Both the position numbers and the translations under genes were made by a program. The notes under the pieces are model-generated. The model searched no databases. It saw only the letters and a list, made by a program, of their open reading frames with translations, and was not told the DNA's origin. Below are positions 18,412 through 26,824 of a stretch of DNA of 64,000 bases, in pieces. The stretch lies in NCBI RefSeq assembly GCF_024699925.1, contig NZ_JAJOMX010000001.1, positions 248,001 through 312,000 of the forward strand, given 5' to 3'. The first letter of the stretch is position 1. Every line of letters starts with the position of its first letter. The DNA comes from Mesorhizobium sp. J428 (GTDB taxonomy: Bacteria > Pseudomonadota > Alphaproteobacteria > Rhizobiales > Rhizobiaceae).

Positions 18412-19596
18412 ATGCCGCTTCCGATTATCGCGCTCTTCATAACTGCCTTTGCCTTCGGCACCACCGAATTCGTCATCGCCGGCATCCTGCCGCAGCTGGC
18501 CGACGGCCTTGGCGTCTCCGTTCCAGCCGCCGGCTATCTCGTCTCCGGCTATGCGCTGGCGATCGCCATCGGCGGACCGGCGCTAACCCTCCTCACCACG
18601 GCTGTGCCGCGCAAAACGCTGCTGATCTGCCTGTCCCTGGTCTTCGTCGCCGGCCAGCTGGCCTGCGCGCTGGCGCCGGGCTTTGCCTCGATGCTGCTGT
18701 TCCGCGTCATCGTCGCCGGGGCGCACGGCGTCTATTTCGGCGTCGCCATGGTCGTGGCCATCGGCCTCGTCCCGCCGGAGCGGCGCGGCATGGCCGTCGC
18801 CGTCGTTCTCGCCGGCCTCACCGTCTCCAACATCGTCGGCGTGCCGATAGGTGCTGCCATCGGCAACGCCTTCGGCTGGCGCGCGACCTTCTGGGCGATG
18901 TTCGGCCTCGGCATCCTCACGCTCGCGGCGATCCTGGCGCTGCTGCCCAACCAGAAAGGCCCCCGCGCCGAGCCGCCCCACCTGTCGCAGGAAATCGGCG
19001 TGCTCGGTCGCCAGCAGGTCTGGACCACGCTCATCATCATGCTCATGCTGATGATGTGCCAGTATGTGCCCTTCACCTACATCTCGCCCTTCCTGCAGGA
19101 GGTGACGCGGCTCGACGCAGCCACCATTCCCTGGATCCTGCTCATCAACGGCCTCGGCGCGACGCTCGGCGTCTATCTCGGCGGCAGGCTCGCCGACTGG
19201 AAGCTGATGCCTTCCCTCATCGCGCTGCTGGTCATCCAGTCGGTGGTGGCCGCTCTTCTCTATCTGCTCAGTCCATGGCCGCTGGCGATGGTGATCCTCG
19301 TCCCGCTCTGGGGCTGCATCAACTTCTCGATCGGCACGCCGCTGCAGACCCGCATCCTCTCATGGACCGCGGATGCGCCCAACCTCGCCTCCTCGCTCAT
19401 CCCGGCCGGCTTCAACCTCGGCATCGCGATCGCCGCCTTCGTCGGCGGGCTGATCATCACCAGCGGCCTCGGCTACCGCGCGCTGCCGCTGGTCGGCGTC
19501 GCCTCGATGCTGATCGCGGCCGCCGTCGCCGCGCGGTCCTGGTCGGTGGAAAAGCAGAGCGGCGCACTGCCTCCGCTGCGCGCTGCCGAGGCTTGA
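18412..19596 (+). CDS. MFS transporter (AraJ/sugar-efflux type)
   Basis: A 394-residue major facilitator protein with 12 predicted membrane helices. The N-terminus LPIIALFITAFAFGTTEFVI and the helix 4-5 segment GAHGVYFGVAMVVAIGLVPP match the AraJ/YdhP efflux branch. It is predicted to export a sugar-like or drug compound by proton antiport. The ATG at 18412 places helix 1 at the start; an upstream extension would be non-coding in character. The substrate is unknown. Confidence 0.88.
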   Translation: MPLPIIALFITAFAFGTTEFVIAGILPQLADGLGVSVPAAGYLVSGYALAIAIGGPALTLLTTAVPRKTLLICLSLVFVAGQLACALAPGFASMLLFRVIVAGAHGVYFGVAMVVAIGLVPPERRGMAVAVVLAGLTVSNIVGVPIGAAIGNAFGWRATFWAMFGLGILTLAAILALLPNQKGPRAEPPHLSQEIGVLGRQQVWTTLIIMLMLMMCQYVPFTYISPFLQEVTRLDAATIPWILLINGLGATLGVYLGGRLADWKLMPSLIALLVIQSVVAALLYLLSPWPLAMVILVPLWGCINFSIGTPLQTRILSWTADAPNLASSLIPAGFNLGIAIAAFVGGLIITSGLGYRALPLVGVASMLIAAAVAARSWSVEKQSGALPPLRAAEA

Positions 19597-19648
19597 CTGG
19601 CTGGGGCGACTGTCGGGCCGCCCCATCCTCGGACCTCTCCCCCAGTCC

Positions 19649-19990
19649 TCACCGTCCGGCGATCACGCCCGCGATAATGCCGCTGGCGATTGTGATCAGC
19701 AGGTAGTCGTTGTCGACCCGGATCCAGCGTTGGCCGTGGCCAGGCTTGCGCAGCCCGTGCCGCTTCCAGTCGCGCGACTCGTAGTGCTTCCAGTTGGTGA
19801 AACGCTGGCCGCGCTCGTAGCGGTGGTGCCTCTCCATCTTGCGGTGCACGGAATGGCCGTGGCTGGCGCCCGGACGACCCCTCTGGTCCTCGATGCGCGG
19901 CTCGTAGCTGCGGGTCGACGCGGCCTGCGCCTGGGCCATCGGTGCGGCGAGGATCGCGAGTGCCAGTGCGGAAAGAACGATGCGTTTCAT
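19649..19990 (-). CDS. RcnB-like periplasmic protein
   Basis: A 113-residue protein with a signal peptide (IVLSALALAILAAPMAQA), then a very His/Arg/Tyr-rich region, and the family C-terminal segment QRWIRVDNDYLLITIASGII. RcnB in E. coli is a periplasmic protein needed for nickel/cobalt homeostasis; alphaproteobacteria have many such paralogues with unproven roles. A pair of identical-arm operators lies 67-112 bases upstream. Confidence 0.82.
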   Translation of the reverse strand: MKRIVLSALALAILAAPMAQAQAASTRSYEPRIEDQRGRPGASHGHSVHRKMERHHRYERGQRFTNWKHYESRDWKRHGLRKPGHGQRWIRVDNDYLLITIASGIIAGVIAGR

Positions 19991-20056
19991 CTCTGTCTCC
20001 TTGTGATCGACACGGCGACCCTAGGGTGGCGCGGATGAACGAGCGATGAACCATCA

Positions 20057-20072
20057 ATTACAATTCTGTAAT
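20057..20072. promoter_or_regulatory. Palindromic operator, copy 1 (ATTACA-N4-TGTAAT)
   Basis: A perfect inverted repeat lies upstream of the RcnB-like gene. It is repeated exactly 30 bases away. Confidence 0.65.
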
Positions 20073-20086
20073 GATTTCATGAAGTT

Positions 20087-20102
20087 ATTACATTTATGTA
20101 AT
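20087..20102. promoter_or_regulatory. Palindromic operator, copy 2 (ATTACA-N4-TGTAAT)
   Basis: It has the same arms as copy 1, with spacer TTTA instead of ATTC. The 30-base period puts both sites on nearly the same helix face. The regulator is not identifiable from the window. Confidence 0.65.
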
Positions 20103-20282
20103 GTCCGCCTCCTCTGCGACAACGCGCGCAGCATCCTGATCCCGACACCGGGCGTCGGCGACACACGCTGGAAACCGCGGCCCGCCATACTATTATCCGG
20201 CTAATCTGTTTAATGGACGAATCAGCTTCGCAAGCGAAGGAATTCACGGACATGGCTCCCCGGAAGATGGTCTAGCTCCGCG

Positions 20283-21941
20283 ATGAGCGGCACCATCGTT
20301 CTCCTCAACCTCGCCGGTGCGGTCGCGCTGCTCTTGTGGGCGACGCGGATGGTCAAGACGGGTGTGGAGCGCGCCTATGGCGATGCGCTGCGCGGCCGGC
20401 TGCGTTCCACGCTCGGCAATCCCCTGCTTGCCGTGATCGCCGGCGCGGGCCTCGCCATTGCCTTTCAGAGCTCTACGGCGGTCACCCTACTGATCGCATC
20501 CTTCGCGGGTTCCGGCGTGGTCGGCGGCATGGCGGGCCAGCTGGCGGTGCGTGGCGCCGAGGTCGGCTCGGCCCTGCTCGTCAAGCTCCTGTCCTTCGAT
20601 CTCAGACTGCTGGTCCCGCTCTGCCTCGTCGCCGGAACGAGCTTCTTCATGGCGACCGAGCGGCGCGAATGGCGCCAGCTCGGCCGCATCCTCGTCGGCA
20701 TCGGCCTGATGATCCTGTCGCTGGAGATGATCGGCGCAGCCGCCGAGCCCCTGCGCGACTCGAAACTGCTGCCTGTCATCATCGGCTACTTCTCGGGCGA
20801 TCCGGTCACCGCCTTCCTGATCGCGGCGCTGATGACCTGGCTGTTCCATTCCAGCATCGCCGCCGTGCTGTTGCTTGTCGCGCTCGCCGGGCGCGGCCTG
20901 ATCCCGGCCGAGCTCGGCGTCGTCCTGGTGTTGGGGGTCAACCTCGGCAGTTCGGTGATCGCGCCCCTTTTGACGCGCGGTGCGGCCCCTGCCGTCCGGG
21001 TCGTGCCGATCGGCAATCTCCTGATGCGCGGCGCGGGCTCCCTGGTCGTGCTGACCTTGCTGCTCACGTTCAAGCCTCCGCTCGCCCTGCTCGGCACGAC
21101 GGTGCCAGACCAGATCGTCCACGCGCACATTCTGTTCAACTGCGTGATCCTGCTTGCCGGCATTCCGCTGGCGGGTCTGGTCTATCGCGCCTCGAAGGCG
21201 CTCGTGGCCCTCAGCAGCCCGACCGTGCCGGAAGTCGCGCCGGCCGAACGCAGCGCGCTGGAGGAAGACGCGCTGGACAGGCCCTCGCAGGCGCTCGCCA
21301 ACGCCACCCGCGAGGTGGTGCGCATCTGCGAGACGATCGAGATCATGCTGGTGGAGATCATGGAACTCTACCGCACCCCGGACAAGGCGCGCATCGACCA
21401 TCTCGCGGCCCTCGACGACCGCGTCGACCGCTGGCACGCGGCGATCAAGATCTATCTGGCCAAGGTCACCGCGCACCAGCTCAGCGAATCCGAGGCCATG
21501 CGCTGCCAGGAGCTGATCGGCGCCTGCATCAAGCTCGAGCAGGTTGGCGACATCATCGTGCGCAACATGCTGGTCCATGTCCGCAAGAAGATGGACCGCA
21601 AGCTCGAATTCACCGAGGACGGCTGGCGCGAACTCACCGCCTTCCACGCTTCGGTGCTGGCCAATGCGCGGCTTGCCTTCAACGTCCTGGTCAGCCGCGA
21701 CCGCGAGACCGCCCTCCAGCTCGTTCAGGAGAAAGATCGGCTGCGCGACCGCGAGAAGTCCTCGACGCAGGGCCATTTCGAGCGCCTGCGCGCCGGCACC
21801 GCCCGCAGCGTCGAGACGAGTTCCATCCACCTCGACACGATCCGTGACCTGAAACAGATCAACTCCCTCCTCGCCTCGATCGCCTATCCGGTGCTCGAGG
21901 AACAGGGCCTGCTGCGCGGCTCGCGACTGCGGGCGTCGTGA
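20283..21941 (+). CDS. Na+/phosphate symporter family protein with PhoU-like domain
   Basis: A 552-residue protein. The N-terminal half has eight or more membrane helices with the two inverted NptA/SLC34 repeats, including the QSSTA motif (AFQSSTAVTLLIASFAGSGV) and the second copy WLFHSSIAAVLLLVALAG. The cytoplasmic C-terminal part, from about residue 335, is helical and PhoU-like (RVDRWHAAIKIYLAKV). The family imports phosphate with sodium and is regulated by its PhoU-like part. No Pho box was recognised upstream. Confidence 0.92.
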   Translation: MSGTIVLLNLAGAVALLLWATRMVKTGVERAYGDALRGRLRSTLGNPLLAVIAGAGLAIAFQSSTAVTLLIASFAGSGVVGGMAGQLAVRGAEVGSALLVKLLSFDLRLLVPLCLVAGTSFFMATERREWRQLGRILVGIGLMILSLEMIGAAAEPLRDSKLLPVIIGYFSGDPVTAFLIAALMTWLFHSSIAAVLLLVALAGRGLIPAELGVVLVLGVNLGSSVIAPLLTRGAAPAVRVVPIGNLLMRGAGSLVVLTLLLTFKPPLALLGTTVPDQIVHAHILFNCVILLAGIPLAGLVYRASKALVALSSPTVPEVAPAERSALEEDALDRPSQALANATREVVRICETIEIMLVEIMELYRTPDKARIDHLAALDDRVDRWHAAIKIYLAKVTAHQLSESEAMRCQELIGACIKLEQVGDIIVRNMLVHVRKKMDRKLEFTEDGWRELTAFHASVLANARLAFNVLVSRDRETALQLVQEKDRLRDREKSSTQGHFERLRAGTARSVETSSIHLDTIRDLKQINSLLASIAYPVLEEQGLLRGSRLRAS

Positions 21942-22029
21942 GAAAAACCTTCCCTGCCGTCAATTTGCCGGAATCCCGGCATGATCGGGCCGAATTGCAT
22001 CACTATCCGTCTCCTCGAAGGGGATAGTC

Positions 22030-22146
22030 ATGCATACGTTCAAGTCCGATCTGTTTCTGTTTGCCGCCGGGGTGGTCGCCGTGGTCTCGGTCGTCGGCGT
22101 CGACACAACCGGGCTGGTGAACGCTCTCCACGCGCTGTTCGCGTAG
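22030..22146 (+). CDS. Small single-helix membrane protein (38 residues)
   Basis: A short frame starting at an ATG preceded by AAGGGGAT. It encodes MHTFKSDLFLFAAGVVAVVS followed by a second hydrophobic stretch and ends HALFA. It has one to two membrane spans and no soluble domain. The good ribosome-binding site and hydrophobic composition support it. Function is unknown; it could be a regulatory membrane peptide. Confidence 0.5.
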   Translation: MHTFKSDLFLFAAGVVAVVSVVGVDTTGLVNALHALFA

Positions 22147-22158
22147 TCGGCAGGCCCT

Positions 22159-23547
22159 TCAGACGGGCAGGCCCACGCGGTCGCTGCTCTCCGACAGGAT
22201 CGACACGAGGCTTCGCAAGCCTTCCCTGAGCCGTTCGCGGCTGGCGGCCGCGCCGAGCGCGATGCGCACGGCGTTCGCGGCACTTCCGCGCACGGCGAAC
22301 TCCTCGCCCGGGCTGATCGCCAGCCCGCGCCGCCGCGCCAGCCGCACCAGTTCCTCCGCGCCGATCGCATCCTTGAGCGGCAGCCAGATATTCAGGCTCG
22401 CCTCCTGCGTCGCCGCGCCAGCCGGCAGCATGCCGGCGGCGATACGCTGCCGCTCGACCGCTTCTGCGCGCACCGCGGCGGCGATCTCTCCCGCCGTGCC
22501 GCTCCGGATCCATTCGGCGGCGAGGCCCGTCATCAGCGGCGGAGCCATCTGCGTGATACCGCGAAGCGCCACAGCGATGCGCTCGGCCGTCTCAGCCTCT
22601 GGCGCGACGAGGAAGGCGGTGCGCAGGAAGGGCGATATGCATTTCGCCAGCGTCGCCACGTGGATCGTCATGTCGGGCGCGAGCGCCAGCAGGCTCGGCG
22701 GCGCGTCCGGCAGGAGCCTGCTGTAGGGATCGTCCTCGATAATCGTCAGCCCCAGACGCCGCGCCTCCGTCACCAGGTCTTCCCGCCGCGCCTGCGGCAT
22801 GACCAGCGTCGTCGGATTGTGCAGCGTCGGGTTGAGATAGACCAGCCGCGCCGAACAGTGCCGTGCCTGCATCTCCAGCGCATCCGGCAGCATGCCGTCG
22901 GCGTCGCCTGGCACGCCGACCAGCCCGCGTCCCAGCGCGCGCGTCAGCGAGATCAGCCCGGGATAGGTGCACATGTCGGTGAGGATCACGTCGCCCTCCC
23001 GGCTGTGCGCCAGCACGGCGGCGGCAAGCAGCGCCTGCGCGCCCGAGCCGACCGCCATCCGCGCGACCGCCGGCCTTTCGCCCTCGCCCACGATCCACTG
23101 CGACCCTGCCGCCCGTTCGGACGCCGAGCCCGGTCCCGGATGGTAGGACAAAAGCGCCTCGGCGCTGGAACGCCTCAGCAATCCGTCGATCCCGCTCCTG
23201 ATCAGTGCCGGCAGGTTGATGCCAAGCGGCGGCGGCGGAATGTTCATGCTGAGATCGAGGACCGGCTCGTCGGAACCCCCGGGTGTGACGAACGTGCCCC
23301 GCCCGGGTGCCGCCTCGATCAGGTTCCGCCGCCGCGCCTCCATGAAGGCGCGCGTCACCGTCGTCAGGTCCACGCCGAGAGCCTGCGCCAGGTCGCGCTG
23401 CGGCGGCAACCGGTCGCCCGGCTGCAGCAGGCCGCTGGCGCGTGCCTCGGCGAGCGCCTCGACGATCCTCAGATAGATCGGCCCGCCTCCGGCACCCACG
23501 GGCGCCAGCCAGGAGAGATCGGAAATCGCATGCGCGCTGTCTTGCAT
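22159..23547 (-). CDS. MocR-type GntR/aminotransferase regulator
   Basis: A 462-residue fusion. A GntR winged helix lies at residues about 20-90 (GDRLPPQRDLAQALGVDLTT, TRAFMEARRRNLIE), and a fold-type I aminotransferase domain fills residues 110-455. The PLP lysine is in VATLAKCISPFLRTAF, and the Asp and Tyr of IIEDDPYSRLL contact the cofactor. MocR regulators sense PLP with an amino compound and control vitamin B6, taurine or GABA genes. It is divergent from the DUF983 gene with a shared palindrome between them. Confidence 0.92.
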   Translation of the reverse strand: MQDSAHAISDLSWLAPVGAGGGPIYLRIVEALAEARASGLLQPGDRLPPQRDLAQALGVDLTTVTRAFMEARRRNLIEAAPGRGTFVTPGGSDEPVLDLSMNIPPPPLGINLPALIRSGIDGLLRRSSAEALLSYHPGPGSASERAAGSQWIVGEGERPAVARMAVGSGAQALLAAAVLAHSREGDVILTDMCTYPGLISLTRALGRGLVGVPGDADGMLPDALEMQARHCSARLVYLNPTLHNPTTLVMPQARREDLVTEARRLGLTIIEDDPYSRLLPDAPPSLLALAPDMTIHVATLAKCISPFLRTAFLVAPEAETAERIAVALRGITQMAPPLMTGLAAEWIRSGTAGEIAAAVRAEAVERQRIAAGMLPAGAATQEASLNIWLPLKDAIGAEELVRLARRRGLAISPGEEFAVRGSAANAVRIALGAAASRERLREGLRSLVSILSESSDRVGLPV

Positions 23548-23559
23548 ATCGCCTCAAGC

Positions 23560-23582
23560 CATACAATTTGTCGCATTGTATG
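23560..23582. promoter_or_regulatory. Candidate MocR operator
   Basis: An inverted repeat CATACAAT-N7-ATTGTATG lies 13 bases upstream of the MocR start and is shared with the divergent gene. Confidence 0.6.
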
Positions 23583-23658
23583 CATTCAAGATTTAAACAT
23601 ATATGGATCGCGACCGGAAGCATAGCGCGAAACCATGCCGGTCGCACGGAGTGACGTC

Positions 23659-24045
23659 ATGCACGACCATGCCACCTACCCCCCGCTCGAACCCTGGAGA
23701 GTCGGCATCCGCGGCCGCTGTCCGCGCTGCGGCGAAGGCCACCTGTTCGACGGCTTCCTCAAGCTCGCCCCGCGCTGCGAGGTCTGCGGCCTCGACTATT
23801 CCTTCGCCGATCCCGCCGACGGCCCCGCCTTCTTCGTCATCTGCTTCGCCTGCATTCCCTCGGTCTGGTTCGCCGTCTGGGCGCAGATCTCTTTCGAACC
23901 GTCGATGTGGTTCCACATCTTCGTCTCGCTCCCGATCGTCTTCGCCACCTGCATACCGCCGCTGCGGCCGTTGAAGGGCTGGCTCGTCGCGAGCCAGTTC
24001 TACCACAAGGCTGAGGAAGGCCGTCTCGCGCGCCCGGGCGAGTAA
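23659..24045 (+). CDS. DUF983 membrane protein
   Basis: A 128-residue protein of the DUF983 family. A short zinc ribbon (GRCPRCGEG, CEVCGLDYSF) is followed by two membrane helices (FFVICFACIPSVWFAVW and IFVSLPIVFATCIP). The ATG at 23659 was preferred because GGAG lies seven bases upstream; ATG 23635 is an alternative. Function is unproven; members are common near cytochrome oxidase genes elsewhere, but not here. Confidence 0.85.
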   Translation: MHDHATYPPLEPWRVGIRGRCPRCGEGHLFDGFLKLAPRCEVCGLDYSFADPADGPAFFVICFACIPSVWFAVWAQISFEPSMWFHIFVSLPIVFATCIPPLRPLKGWLVASQFYHKAEEGRLARPGE

Positions 24046-24100
24046 CCCGGCCGCCGCCCACCGATGCCTTCCCTTTTTCGCCGCCGCCTTGACCAATCCA

Positions 24101-24141
24101 TAGCTACCCGGTTATACGACGATCAATAGCCAACGGGTTAT
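24101..24141. promoter_or_regulatory. Tandem repeat upstream of arsR-like gene
   Basis: TAGCTACCCGGTTAT (24101-24115) recurs as TAGCCAACGGGTTAT (24127-24141), 26 bases apart, ending nine bases before the ATG at 24150. These are candidate autoregulatory sites for the ArsR-like protein. Confidence 0.4.
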
Positions 24142-24149
24142 TGGTTGCG

Positions 24150-24473
24150 ATGATCGACGCTCACGACATGCTCTTCCGAACGCTCGCCGACCCGACCCGG
24201 CGCGCGATCTTCGAGCGGCTGTGCCGCGAGGGCGAGCAGACCGTCGGCGCCCTGACCGCGCAGGCCGGCGTCTCGCAGCCCGCCGTCTCGAAGCATCTCG
24301 GCGTGCTCAAGCAGGCCGGCCTGGTGCGCGACCGCCACGCGGGCCGCCAGACGCATTACAGCGCCCATGTCGGCGCCCTCGCCCCGCTTATCGACTGGAC
24401 GAACCGCATGTCCGGCTTCTGGCAGAGCCGGTTCGACAGCCTCGAAGACCTTCTGAAAAGGATGGACCAGTGA
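24150..24473 (+). CDS. ArsR-family regulator
   Basis: A 107-residue winged-helix repressor of the group paired with SRPBCC proteins: LFRTLADPTRRAIFERLCRE, then VGALTAQAGVSQPAVSKHLG. It has no cysteine metal site, so it is not a classical metal sensor. The start is ATG 24150 (TTG 24141 also fits). It overlaps the next gene by four bases (GTGA), so the pair is translationally coupled. Confidence 0.92.
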   Translation: MIDAHDMLFRTLADPTRRAIFERLCREGEQTVGALTAQAGVSQPAVSKHLGVLKQAGLVRDRHAGRQTHYSAHVGALAPLIDWTNRMSGFWQSRFDSLEDLLKRMDQ

Positions 24474-24880
24474 CCCTGCCATTGGCCGAAACGCGTTCCG
24501 TCGTCGTCGAACGCGACATCCCCTTTCCGCCCGAGAAGATCTGGCGCGCGCTCACTCAACCTCACCTGATCGAGGAGTGGCTGATGAAGAACGAATTCAG
24601 GCCCGTCGTCGGCCACCGCTTCGAGCTCCGCGCGGAATGGGGCGTCGTCCAATGCGAGGTCCGGTCCGTCGAGCAGCACCGGACGCTGTCCTATTCCTGG
24701 GGCGATCACGATCTCGAAAGCGTCGTCACCTGGACGCTCGTCCCGACGGAAACGGGCACGCGACTGCGCATGGAGCAGACCGGATTCCGCCCTGACCAGC
24801 CGCGCTATTTCGGCGGCGCCCGGGCCGGTTGGCCGCGTTTCCTCGATCACCTGGAACAGGTCGTGGCCCGGATGGATTGA
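24470..24880 (+). CDS. SRPBCC (AHSA1-like) domain protein
   Basis: A 136-residue START-like protein: VERDIPFPPEKIWRALTQPH at the N-terminus and the C-terminal helix GWPRFLDHLEQVVARMD that covers the hydrophobic pocket. Start is GTG 24470, inside the arsR stop. Such arsR-SRPBCC pairs are common; the SRPBCC protein probably binds a hydrophobic ligand, but no function is established. Confidence 0.9.
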   Translation: MTLPLAETRSVVVERDIPFPPEKIWRALTQPHLIEEWLMKNEFRPVVGHRFELRAEWGVVQCEVRSVEQHRTLSYSWGDHDLESVVTWTLVPTETGTRLRMEQTGFRPDQPRYFGGARAGWPRFLDHLEQVVARMD

Positions 24881-24924
24881 CGTCCAGACCCCGCCGCATC
24901 GACACATTTTAGAGGAGGTCCCCC

Positions 24925-25134
24925 TTGAACTGGAGCAAATGGATTCGACAGGTCCACCGCTGGCTGTCCATCGCCTTCACGCTGGCGGTCGTCGCCAACT
25001 TCGTCGCGATGGCGCTGGGCGAGCCGCCAGCCTGGGTGGTCTACTCGCCACTGCCTCCGCTCTTTCTACTGCTCGCCACCGGCCTCTACATGTTCGCGCT
25101 GCCTTATGCGCTGCGGCGGCGCGCCGGCGCATAG
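24925..25134 (+). CDS. Small two-helix membrane protein
   Basis: A 69-residue protein with a TTG start and a strong GAGGAGG site seven bases upstream. It has two predicted helices (WLSIAFTLAVVANFVAMAL and PLPPLFLLLATGLYMFALPY) and a basic C-terminus. It lies in the arsR-SRPBCC-DUF1801 run and is probably co-transcribed. Function is unknown. Confidence 0.72.
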   Translation: MNWSKWIRQVHRWLSIAFTLAVVANFVAMALGEPPAWVVYSPLPPLFLLLATGLYMFALPYALRRRAGA

Positions 25135-25144
25135 GAGCGATCGG

Positions 25145-25603
25145 ATGGCGGGAAAGACGCCAGTCAGGCCAGCGAAAGCCGCAACGAAGACCGACGGTCC
25201 GGTCCTACTCTCCGGCGGCAATCCCCAGATCGCCAAGGGCTACGGCAACGCGCCGGTGCAGGCCTATATCGCCGCCATGCCCGGCTGGAAGAGCGATCTC
25301 GGCCGCAGGCTGGACGCAATTCTCACGCGCACCGTCCCCGACGTACGCAAGGCCGTCAAATGGAACTCGCCTTTCTACGGCGCGCCGGATGCGGACGGCA
25401 CCTGGTTCCTCTCCTTCCACGTTTTCGCGAAATACGTGAAGGTCGCGTTCTTCAAGGGCGTGGCGCTCGAGCCGCTGCCTCCCGGCACTTCGAAGCAGAA
25501 GGACGTGCGCTATCTCGACATCCGCGAGGACGATCCCCTCGACGAGGTGCAGTTCGCTGATTGGGTGAGGCAGGCAAGCCGCCTGCCGGGTGAGAAGATG
25601 TGA
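25145..25603 (+). CDS. DUF1801 protein
   Basis: A 152-residue protein with a DUF1801 (YdhG-like) domain: VQAYIAAMPGWKSDLGRRLD, then VRKAVKWNSPFYGAP and YVKVAFFKGVAL. AGGAG precedes the ATG at 25145, which lies ten bases after the membrane protein stop. The fold is of the frataxin-like type; its biochemical role is unknown. It is followed by a second DUF1801 gene. Confidence 0.85.
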   Translation: MAGKTPVRPAKAATKTDGPVLLSGGNPQIAKGYGNAPVQAYIAAMPGWKSDLGRRLDAILTRTVPDVRKAVKWNSPFYGAPDADGTWFLSFHVFAKYVKVAFFKGVALEPLPPGTSKQKDVRYLDIREDDPLDEVQFADWVRQASRLPGEKM

Positions 25604-25614
25604 GGACGACGACC

Positions 25615-26043
25615 ATGGCTGCAAGCAAGAGCGATCCGGAGACGGACACCCCTTCCCGTCTGATCGACCAGAGGGTCGCCGAACTCGGCGACTGGCGCGG
25701 CGAAACACTCGCCCGCGTCCGCGGCCTCATCAGGCAGGCAGATCCCGAAATCGTCGAGGAATGGAAATGGCGAGGCGTTCCCGTCTGGTCGCACGACGGC
25801 ATTATCTGCACCGGCGAAACGTATAAGGCTGTCGTGAAGCTGACCTTCGCCAAGGGCGCGTCACTGCCGGATCCCAAGCCGCTGTTCAATTCGAGCCTCG
25901 ACGGCAACACCCGCCGCGCCATCGACATCCGCGAGGGCGAGGAGATCGACGCCGACGCCCTGAAGGCCCTGATCCGCGCCGCCGTGGCGTTGAACGCCTC
26001 GACGGCAAAAGCTCGAGCGCGGAAGGCGTCCAAAAACAGCTGA
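25615..26043 (+). CDS. DUF1801 protein, second copy
   Basis: A 142-residue DUF1801 protein with RVRGLIRQADPEIVEEWKWR, VPVWSHDGIICTGETYKAVV and the C-terminal RRAIDIREGEEIDADALKAL. It is divergent in sequence from the preceding gene and shares only the domain pattern, so it is an old paralogue rather than a recent duplicate. It starts 11 bases after that gene's stop. Function is unknown. Confidence 0.85.
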   Translation: MAASKSDPETDTPSRLIDQRVAELGDWRGETLARVRGLIRQADPEIVEEWKWRGVPVWSHDGIICTGETYKAVVKLTFAKGASLPDPKPLFNSSLDGNTRRAIDIREGEEIDADALKALIRAAVALNASTAKARARKASKNS

Positions 26044-26063
26044 GCCCGGCTCTCGCCGGGCTC
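26042..26063. terminator. Hairpin between convergent DUF1801 and yqeY genes
   Basis: A 9-bp stem, GAGCCCGGC with GCCGGGCTC, and loop TCTC overlaps the DUF1801 stop. There is no T-tract. Confidence 0.5.
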
Positions 26064-26089
26064 GCCGTCGTCGCTGCAACCGCTTGCGG

Positions 26090-26539
26090 CTACTGCAACA
26101 GGGTCTTCACCACCCCGCTCGCCTTGCCGAAGTCCATCTGGCCCGGATAGCGCTCCTTCAGCGCGGCCATGCACTTGCCCATGTCGCGCAGTCCGTCGGC
26201 GCCGACGTCGGCGATCACGGCGGCGCAGAGCTGCCTGACCTCCTCCTCGCCAAGCTGCTTGGGCAGGAAGGACTTGATCACCTCGATCTCCTCGCGCTCC
26301 TGCTGCGCGAGTTCGAGGCGGTTCGCCTCCTCGTAGATGCGGGCCGATTCGTCGCGCTGCTTCACCATCTTGGCGAGGATCTGCATGATCTCCTCGTCGT
26401 TGACCGCGCCCTTGCCGGCGCCGCGGGCCGCGATGTCGCGGTCCTTGATGGCGGCCTGGATCAGGCGGATGGTGGAGATGCGGCGCTTGTCGCCACCCCT
26501 CATTGCGTCTTTCAACTGTGCGGCGAGAATCTCGCGCAT
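26090..26539 (-). CDS. GatB/YqeY domain protein
   Basis: A 149-residue stand-alone YqeY domain, related to the tRNA-binding tail of GatB. It shows the N-terminal LKDAMRGGDKRRISTIRLIQ and the C-terminal DMGKCMAALKERYPGQMDFGK. It is divergent from carA, as in many Hyphomicrobiales. A role in tRNA-dependent amidation is often suggested but unproven. Confidence 0.92.
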   Translation of the reverse strand: MREILAAQLKDAMRGGDKRRISTIRLIQAAIKDRDIAARGAGKGAVNDEEIMQILAKMVKQRDESARIYEEANRLELAQQEREEIEVIKSFLPKQLGEEEVRQLCAAVIADVGADGLRDMGKCMAALKERYPGQMDFGKASGVVKTLLQ

Positions 26540-26824
26540 GATGTCACTCCTGTGGCGAGGTACGAGGATAGCGACGGCTACAACGCCGCGCAATTCGTTT
26601 CCGACCGCATAACCCCTTGATTTTTCGAGGGAAGCAATTCGCGGTGCGAAACCCGGGCGGTTGTTGACCGCTCCTCGTCGTTCGCTTATTGTCCGCGCCT
26701 CAAGACACGGATGTTGTGTTGCGCACAAGGATGGCTGCCGCCGCCCTTGTGTTTTGTCACGCGTCATATGGCCCCTATATGGACCGTATGCAAGGCTGGC
26801 CGCAGCCGGCGAAGGAGAAGCCCG

